Of a stretch of 44,557 nucleotides of DNA, positions 39,366 to 44,557 are shown one piece after another. This stretch comes from Streptomyces sp. A1136 (GTDB taxonomy: Bacteria; Actinomycetota; Actinomycetes; Streptomycetales; Streptomycetaceae): assembly GCF_004795055.1 (NCBI RefSeq), contig NZ_SSBJ01000047.1, positions 1 to 44,557 of the forward strand, written 5' to 3'. The first letter of the stretch is position 1. Each line of letters begins with the position of its first letter. The notes below the pieces were generated by a model. That model was not told where the DNA came from and made no database searches. It saw only the letters and a program-made list of their open reading frames with translations. The position numbers and the translations under genes were made by a program.

Positions 39366-40305
39366 CACCCGCTCCCCAACCACAACAGCGGGCAACCGAA
39401 CACCGACTACACGATCAACGACGCCTACCAATCCCGAGGCCGGCTCACCGCCCGCGCGTGAGGCACAGAGCGCGGCACCGACATGTGACAAAATGGGTGA
39501 GTTGATCTGGTTGGCTTGCAAGGCGCCCTGGAAGCGCAGGCCGGCACCCCGTTCACCCGGCGGGTAGCGCCGGTCCGGACGATCACCGGACAGGCCGGGC
39601 GGTGCCGGCCACCGCCCGATCCCGATCGTCGGGGCGCCGCCGATCCAGGCCCTGGCCCTGCCAACCGATCGCCGTGAGTGCATTGGACAGTTCGCGGTTG
39701 ACGATGCCGGCGTCCATCCCGCCCGCCCGCGCCGCCGCCCAATGCGGCCGGCACCTCGGACAGCGCCGGGTCCCCGATCGCGGCGACGGGCAAGACGGGC
39801 GGCTTCCTGGCCCGGCGGGCCGGGCCGGGCGGCGCGGGCGCGGGCGCGGGAACAGTGCCCGCCGCGAACGCCCGACGTTGGGTAGCGCATGAGCCACCTG
39901 TTCGCCCTGGCCCAGAGCGCCTTCCTCCACGCCCGGTGCGGCCTGTCCCTGCGCCCGGGCCCCGCCGCCGCCCCCCACGAGCCCCTCGACACCCTCCACG
40001 AGGCCGGCCGGGCCCACCTCGACCAGGCCCACCCCGGGCGCGCCCCTGACCGCGATCGAGGGAGAACCCGGCCGGCCCATGGGCGGCTGGGATGGCACCG
40101 AACCCGCCCACCAGTGGCCGCACAGGCACGTCCCGTCCCTGTGGTGACCCCGCCTGCGGCAGATGCCCCGGGGCGGCTGACTCTGCATACGTAAGGGTTG
40201 ATCCCGCATCTGAGGCTGCACAGGGCAGTTGGGTCGTGCATCAGGCTGGGACATTGCCGGGGGCCGGCCACGGCCGCGCCGCGGCCGGCCCGCACTGCCC
40301 GTCGG
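39366..40305. other. Gene-poor 940-base stretch
   Basis: Long open frames exist on both strands but are Arg/Pro/Gly-rich, overlap one another and carry no family signature. A plus-strand piece ending near 40140 (GEPGRPMGGWDGTEPAHQW) could be the end of a lost gene. No terminator or RNA gene recognised. Confidence 0.4.
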
Positions 40306-41103
40306 TTACTTGACGATCCTGGCCACCACGCCGGCACCCACGATCCGGCCATCCTCACGGATCACGAAGCGCAGCCCGGGCTCCATCGCGACCGGTTGAA
40401 GCAACCTAACCTCCAGGGTGGCGTTGTCGCCGGGCCTTACGATCTCGACGCCGGTGGGCAGATCGGCGACGCCGGTGACATCTGCGGTGTGGAAGTGGAA
40501 CTGCGGGCGATAGTTCCCGAAGAAGGGTGTGTAGCGGCCGCCCTCCTCCGTGCTCAGCATGTAGACCGCGGCCGCGAACTGTGTGTGCGGCTTGATCGTG
40601 TGGGGCTGGGCCAGGACCTGGCCCCGCTGGATGTCCTCGGGCTTGACGCCCCGCAGCAGCACCTGGCACTTCTCGCCCGCTCGTCCCTCATCCAGCACCT
40701 TGCCGGACCTTTCGACACCGGTACACGCCACCTTGACCGTGTCCTTGATCCCGACGATCTCGACCTCCTCTCCCACCTTGACGACGCCGTGCTCGATTCG
40801 GCCGGTGACCACGGTGCCGCGACCGGAGATCGAGGAGACGTCCTCGACCGGCATCCGGAATGGCTGGTCGACAGCCGGCTCCGGCTCGGGAACGTACGCA
40901 TCCAGAGCTTCGGCCAGCTCGATGACCTTGGCCTCCCACTCCTCATCGCCCTCCAGGGCCTTGAGCGCAGAGCCGCGGACGACAGGCGCGTCATTATCGA
41001 AGTCGTACTCGGCGAGCAGTTCCCGGACCTCCGTCTCCACCTGCGCGAGCTGTTCCTCGTCGTCGACCACGTCGCACTTGTTCAGGAAGACCACGACTCG
41101 GAG
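40306..41103 (-). pseudogene. tuf: EF-Tu gene lacking the first half of the G domain
   Basis: About 265 residues of elongation factor Tu. It begins within the G domain at VVVFLNKCDVVDDEEQLAQV (the NKCD guanine-specificity motif), continues with SALKALEGDEEW, then domain 2 (GRGTVVTGRIEHGVVKVGEE) and domain 3 (YTPFFGNYRPQFHFHTADVT, VGAGVVARIVK-stop). The first ~130 residues, with the P-loop (GHVDHGKT), effector loop and DCPGH, are absent; unrelated sequence starts at the join near 41103. The sequence is diverged from housekeeping EF-Tu (for example CTGVERSGKVLDEGRAGEKC) and resembles the extra EF-Tu3 type of Streptomyces. It cannot bind GTP as it stands. Confidence 0.85.
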
Positions 41104-41308
41104 GGTCCACAGGCAGTCAGGGCGGCCAGCGCGGATACGGCGGCGAGGACGGCAGGTGGCCGCCCTCCTGGCCCGCAACCCCGCCGCACACGCCACCCTC
41201 GACGACCCGAACGCAGTGGCCCACCTACTCCACAAACTGCAGACCTCGACCTGTGCCCGGTCGTAGTACCGCTGAGCTGTTGTCAGACTACGCTGCTACG
41301 TTCCGTAC
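41104..41308. other. Junction region beside truncated tuf
   Basis: A plus-strand frame without a start ends RQVAALLARNPAAHATLDDP then NAVAHLLHKLQTSTCARS-stop at about 41266. It has normal composition and looks like the 3' end of a lost gene fused to the tuf breakpoint. Not identified. Confidence 0.3.
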
Positions 41309-41803
41309 ATGATCCAGCATGTACCGTTCATCGGGGGTGAGAAGCAGAGTCTGCACGCCAGCCTCGACCGGCACCGCGATGCGGTCCTCTGGAAGCTCGA
41401 CAGGCTGGACGATGACGCACTACGGCGGCCGATGACTCCATCAGGGACGAATCTACTGAGCCTGGTGAAACATCTGGCGACCGTCGAGTACGGGTGGTTC
41501 TGCACGACCTTCGGACGCGAGACCGAGCCGTTCTGGTTCGATCCCTTCACCGAAGACATGCTCGTGACCACGAATGAAACCACCAAACAGATCGTGGACT
41601 TCTACGGACGGGCTCGGGCAGCCGCGGACGCGACGATCGCTGAGCTGGACCTTGACGACCTGGGCACGGCTTGGAATGGCAACAAGGTGTCCTTGCGCTG
41701 GGTCCTCATCCAGATGCTTGAGGACACTGCCCGGCATGCGGGTCACATGGACATCGTGCGTGAACTCATCGACGGCACCACCGGAACCCACCCGCAGACT
41801 TGA
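41309..41803 (+). CDS. DinB-family protein (DUF664 type)
   Basis: A 164-residue four-helix-bundle protein of the DinB/YfiT superfamily. The metal ligands are the His in LLSLVKHLATVEYGWF and the two His in DTARHAGHMDIVRELIDGTT, the typical H...HxxH spacing. The middle (ETTKQIVDFYGRARAAADAT) forms the third helix. Such proteins in actinomycetes act as thiol (mycothiol or bacillithiol)-dependent transferases or are of unknown function. It starts at ATG 41309, has no partner gene, and is complete. Confidence 0.9.
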   Translation: MIQHVPFIGGEKQSLHASLDRHRDAVLWKLDRLDDDALRRPMTPSGTNLLSLVKHLATVEYGWFCTTFGRETEPFWFDPFTEDMLVTTNETTKQIVDFYGRARAAADATIAELDLDDLGTAWNGNKVSLRWVLIQMLEDTARHAGHMDIVRELIDGTTGTHPQT

Positions 41804-41903
41804 TCTTGCGCTCCTCAAGTGCCCCACACTCTCCCTACTTGGGGTCTCAAACAGACCCGAACTCGGCTCACATCGACTACCCGGTCCGCTACTGGCCCGC
41901 AGA

Positions 41904-42066
41904 CGGGAAGCGTATGACCCGTACGACTTCGAGGAGGAATATCGTCACGCCCTACGCTCCCTGGCAGCGCCAGGCAAGGTGCTCGAAGTCAACACGAGGG
42001 TTCCATTGCATCCCCAGGTGCTGGCCTGGTGGCGGGAGGAAGGTGGCCAAGCCATCAGCTGGGGGG
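41904..42066 (+). pseudogene. PHP-domain (histidinol-phosphatase-like) remnant
   Basis: A plus-strand frame reads REAYDPYDFEEEYRHALRSL then AAPGKVLEVNTRVPLHPQVL and AWWREEGGQAIS, the C-terminal region of PHP phosphoesterases in which 'LEVNT' lies next to metal ligands and 'G-x-A-I/V-S-x-x-SDAH' follows. The SDAH block is replaced by unrelated sequence, and the N-terminal two thirds is missing. Confidence 0.5.
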
Positions 42067-42121
42067 GCGCACCCCGCGTTCTGGGCTGGGTTTCTGAGAG
42101 TTGTGACGACAGGGGGAGCGC

Positions 42122-43054
42122 GTGGACATCACTGAGCGCGAGCTGGCCGATCCTTGGGAAGGCGTTCTGACCGCCCCAGCTCGTGGCAGTAACGTCGGCG
42201 TTCTGGTCCTGGCAGGATCCAGCGGGCGCATCGAACGTGAGCGAGCGCGCATCCTCGCTCAGCAAGGCTTCACAGCCTTGGCGATCCGCTGGTTCGGCGG
42301 ACCCGGGCAGTCTCCGGGAATTTGCGAAGTTCCCCTGGAGAGTTTCACCGCCGCCGTCGACTTCCTTCAACTGGACGGAGCGCAACGCATCGGAATCCTC
42401 GGCACCTCCAAGGGTGCTGAAGCCGCTTTGCTCACGGCGGTGCACGACCCGCGCGTGGACGTGGCCATCGCCCTGTCGCCCACTTCACGGGTCTGGTGCA
42501 ACGTCGGCCCTGGCCACGACGGGGCGCACCATCCGTATCGCTCGTCCTGGACCTGGAAGGAGCGGCCCCTGCCTTTTGTCCCGATGGACGATTCCTGGAC
42601 TCCCACGGAGTCGGACAGCGGCCCCGTCGCCATCCGCGGATGGTACGAACTGAGCGAGCGGACCTTCGCTCACTCGCTTCCGCCCGCGGAGATCCCCGTG
42701 GAAGCGGCCAGAGCCGATCTGGTCTTGGTCGCGGGCGGCGACGACGCGATGTGGCCGTCGCTTCCCTTCGCCGAACAGCTAGCTCAGCGTCGACGCGCGG
42801 CCGGGGCGACCGTGCGTCTGATCGCCCGTGCCGACGCCGGCCACCGACCACGCCTTCCTGGCGAGAGCCCGGCATCGGCGTCCCCGCACTTCAAGTACGG
42901 GGGCACACCTGAAGCTGACGTGCTCCTGGGCAAAGCAGCCTGGCCCCACATCCTCGACGTGCTCGGCGGTGAAGATCACGGCCCGGACGGTGGTCGTCTC
43001 TCGGCGACGCCAGTGCAGCGCGGTGATGACGTCGAGCCCGAGGGCGGGGCCTGA
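42122..43054 (+). CDS. Acyl-CoA thioesterase/BAAT C-terminal domain hydrolase
   Basis: A 310-residue alpha/beta hydrolase of the BAAT_C type. It shows VGVLVLAGSSGRIERERARI, FTALAIRWFGGPGQSPGICE, the nucleophile elbow IGILGTSKGAEAALL (Ser), ADLVLVAGGDDAMWPS (Asp) and the late His in ARADAGHRPRLPGES. Members hydrolyse or transfer acyl groups from CoA thioesters; a peptidase-like use is also known. GTG 42122 follows GGGGGAG. The last ~25 residues (HGPDGGRLSATPVQR onward) look unlike the family, so the C-terminus may have been changed by the adjoining recombinase fragment. Confidence 0.85.
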   Translation: MDITERELADPWEGVLTAPARGSNVGVLVLAGSSGRIERERARILAQQGFTALAIRWFGGPGQSPGICEVPLESFTAAVDFLQLDGAQRIGILGTSKGAEAALLTAVHDPRVDVAIALSPTSRVWCNVGPGHDGAHHPYRSSWTWKERPLPFVPMDDSWTPTESDSGPVAIRGWYELSERTFAHSLPPAEIPVEAARADLVLVAGGDDAMWPSLPFAEQLAQRRRAAGATVRLIARADAGHRPRLPGESPASASPHFKYGGTPEADVLLGKAAWPHILDVLGGEDHGPDGGRLSATPVQRGDDVEPEGGA

Positions 43055-43235
43055 TCCGCGACAACCTCCCGGACCGGATCAGCGAAGCCGAGCACGAAGC
43101 ATGGCTCGGCGAGATCGAAGGGCCCCGCATCAGCCTCGCCGGGGCCGAATCAAGATCGGCCAATTCGACGCGGCAGCGCCCGGCGGCCCGGTTCTGCTGG
43201 GGCTGCCGACGCCCCGACCCACCCCGCAGGGGTAA
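43042..43235 (+). pseudogene. Integrase C-terminal fragment, frameshifted
   Basis: LIRDNLPDRISEAEHEAWLG then EIEGPRISLAGAESR, followed after a frame change by IKIGQFDAAAPGGPVLLGLP and a stop, corresponds to the coiled C-terminal tail of Streptomyces integrase-like proteins ('AEREGWLGEVEGL-x-VSLAGA'). The catalytic part is absent. It overlaps the end of the BAAT-type gene. Confidence 0.5.
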
Positions 43236-43332
43236 TCAGACTCCAGGGGACGATGATCAGCCATCGTCTGCTGCTAGACGAGGGCCCCGACGGCATTGCT
43301 GCGGGCTATCAAACCTGTCTCATCGACCGCCC

Positions 43333-44259
43333 CTATCCGAGGCGGAGTGCAAGGTGGAGCAGGTCGGGCAGGTACAGCACTCGTCCGTCGAATCCTGGGA
43401 GGGGGACATGGAGCGGCTGGGTCCAGCGGGCGGGGATCGCGTCGAGCCCGTAATACGCCCCAGCGATGCCTCCGGTCACCGCGGCGACGGTGTCCGTGTC
43501 ACCGCCCAGGTCGATCGCTGCGCGTATCGCGTATTCGAAGCTGGTGGTGGTGCGCAGGGCCCAGACGGCGGAGCCCAGACAGGGCCAGACGGCGCCGTTG
43601 AACTCGGTCGCCTGATCGGGGTGCCAGTCGGGCGCGAGGACGGTGTCGTAGCGGCCGCGGTGGTCGGGGTGGACAAGAGCCAGGATGTCCGGGAGCGCGG
43701 CGAGGGGGTCGGTGTCCTCGAACGTGACACGGATGAGTTCGTGGAAGATCGCGGTGCCTTCCCAGGCCGCGCGGTCCCCGTGGGTGAGGGCGGCGATCCG
43801 GCGGGCCGCGTCCATGGTGGCTTCTTGGCCGGCGGCCGCGAAGTGGACTGCGGAGGTCGATGCCCGCATCAAGGAGCCGTTTCCCGCTGCTCGTTGGTTG
43901 ACCTGGAGGTGGATCGTGGCGGCGAGGTCCCGGGGCATGCCGTTGGTCAGGACGTCTTCGGTCTGCAAGCCGATGTCCTTAGGCTCTGATACCGCCCACC
44001 GCTGGAAGCGGGCGAAGATGTCCGGCCGATCCAGCCCGCCCCGCTCCAACAGCGACTCCGCGACCAGGACGGCCATCTGCGTGTCGTCAGTGGCCTCGCC
44101 GGGATCCCAACCACCGCCTCCAGACATCTCGCCACCGGCACCAGGCGCGGGAAACCGCGCGGAGAATGCACCGGGGTGACCGAACCCGAAGGGGCCGCCC
44201 AGAGCGTCACCCACCGCTGAGCCGACGACCGCCCCAGCGGCCCACTGAATCCGCTTCAC
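43333..44259 (-). CDS. ADP-ribosylglycohydrolase family protein
   Basis: A 308-residue all-helical hydrolase of the DraG/ARH family that removes ADP-ribose from proteins or small molecules. The metal-binding motifs are present: AVVGSAVGDALGG at the N-terminus, GEATDDTQMAVLVAESLLE (TDD-T) and AIDLGGDTDTVAAVTGGIAG (GGDTDT). RAAGNGSLMRAS and ALTHGDRAAWEG support the fold. GTG 44259 (VKRIQWAAG) is chosen because the upstream extension is Arg-rich and not family-like. It stands alone between integrase debris and the second IS5 copy, with no DraT-type partner in view. Confidence 0.92.
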   Translation of the reverse strand: MKRIQWAAGAVVGSAVGDALGGPFGFGHPGAFSARFPAPGAGGEMSGGGGWDPGEATDDTQMAVLVAESLLERGGLDRPDIFARFQRWAVSEPKDIGLQTEDVLTNGMPRDLAATIHLQVNQRAAGNGSLMRASTSAVHFAAAGQEATMDAARRIAALTHGDRAAWEGTAIFHELIRVTFEDTDPLAALPDILALVHPDHRGRYDTVLAPDWHPDQATEFNGAVWPCLGSAVWALRTTTSFEYAIRAAIDLGGDTDTVAAVTGGIAGAYYGLDAIPARWTQPLHVPLPGFDGRVLYLPDLLHLALRLG

Positions 44260-44433
44260 GCGCAGGCTATCTGCGTTGCGCCGACGGCCGCACAGGCCTA
44301 TTCCTTCTCCGGCTCCCCGAACCGAATCGTTGCCCGCACAAGCGACGTGAAGGAGCCCTGAGCCCTGACGAGGCCGACGACCGATCCACGGTTGACGGCC
44401 CCATCTCGAGGTCAAGTGACCTTCTCTGAACTA

Positions 44434-44557
44434 GGGTCCGTCTTCAAAAAATCGTTCGATGGTGGATCATGTTTTCGTGATCCGTCGCCATGAACTGACC
44501 GATGCCGAGTGGGAGTTGCTGGCTCCGCTGATACCGAGTGCTGTCAGGGGCCGGCCT
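44434..44557 (+). mobile_element. IS5-family element (copy 2), left end, cut by window edge
   Basis: It begins after TA (44432-44433) with GGGTCCGTCTTCAAA, identical to the terminal repeat of copy 1 (33381-34295), and the following bases match that element nearly exactly in opposite orientation. The rest lies outside the window. Confidence 0.9.
44459..44557 (+). CDS. IS5-family transposase, N-terminal part (cut by window edge)
   Basis: The first 33 codons of frame A of the transposase: MVDHVFVIRRHELTDAEWEL then LAPLIPSAVRGRP. It differs from copy 1 at 34271 only at one or two residues in the visible part (SAV versus SAG). Incomplete because of the window edge, so whether it is intact is unknown. 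Confidence 0.88.
   Translation, partial: MVDHVFVIRRHELTDAEWELLAPLIPSAVRGRP

Noticed and set aside
39425..40358. Several long minus-strand frames before tuf
   Set aside because: Overlapping, Gly/Arg/Pro-rich, with no signature and no shared start; treated as noncoding.
42779..43080. Minus-strand protein-like piece (VITALHWRRRETTTVRAVIF)
   Set aside because: It has a plausible composition but overlaps the end of the BAAT-type gene and the integrase scrap, has no start or family, and is probably a shadow.
1..44557. CRISPR arrays, tRNA or rRNA genes
   Set aside because: I looked for regularly spaced repeats, cloverleaf T-loops and rRNA-like stretches and saw none.

Overview
This window is high-GC actinobacterial DNA, almost certainly Streptomyces. 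The evidence is GC-rich codon use with G/C third positions, a chaplin, a peptidase inhibitor of family I36, an XRE/DUF5753 regulator, DUF6087, DUF6233 and DUF6817 proteins, and helicase-associated-domain debris. The mix of intact one-regulator metabolic cassettes, small Streptomyces-specific proteins, gene fragments and insertion sequences (IS) is typical of a chromosome arm, subtelomeric region or large plasmid, not of the conserved core. This placement is inference.

Layout. 1-3.2 kb: tail of an IS5-type transposase, a small protein, an XRE/DUF5753 regulator, a helicase-associated remnant, then a lipoprotein and a secreted I36 inhibitor separated by a strong terminator. 3.2-10.3 kb: a DUF6233 pseudogene followed by redox and detoxification cassettes: MarR with an Old Yellow Enzyme, an alpha/beta hydrolase, a cupin, and a zinc-type NADP oxidoreductase divergent from a second MarR across a large mirror-image operator. 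10.3-15.8 kb: a decayed zone (ATPase remnant, chaplin pseudogene, DUF6233 remnant, IS481 N-terminal remnant) that also holds two small proteins, an intact chaplin and a Gly-rich secreted protein. 15.8-22.3 kb: panE and a DUF6817 gene, translationally coupled and divergent from a LysR regulator; a MocR regulator divergent from an MFS exporter; small proteins. 22.5-27.1 kb: a membrane protein abutting an IS481 remnant, a hypothetical protein, and a nested transposon in which a complete IS110 element sits inside a dead IS5-type transposase. 27.1-30.5 kb: small proteins, then TetR divergent from a flavodoxin-like/nitronate monooxygenase operon. 30.5-44.6 kb: mosaic DNA with a duplicated small gene, a MITE, a ricin-lectin protein, an intact IS5-family element, a MetE-like enzyme, an unknown 374-residue protein, recombinase fragments, a metallophosphoesterase, an EF-Tu gene lacking its G-domain start, DinB, a BAAT-type hydrolase, an ADP-ribosylglycohydrolase, and a second copy of the same IS5 element in opposite orientation at the right edge.

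How the genes work together. Three separate flavin or NAD(P)H oxidoreductase modules each have their own adjacent regulator (MarR, MarR, TetR), two of them with clear operator palindromes. They look like independent electrophile or xenobiotic responses. The most informative mobile element is the IS110: its 225-base leader carries four short segments that match, in the order and polarity known for IS110 bridge RNAs, the two halves of its present insertion site and its own two ends. The target can be read because the element landed in a recognisable IS5 transposase gene.
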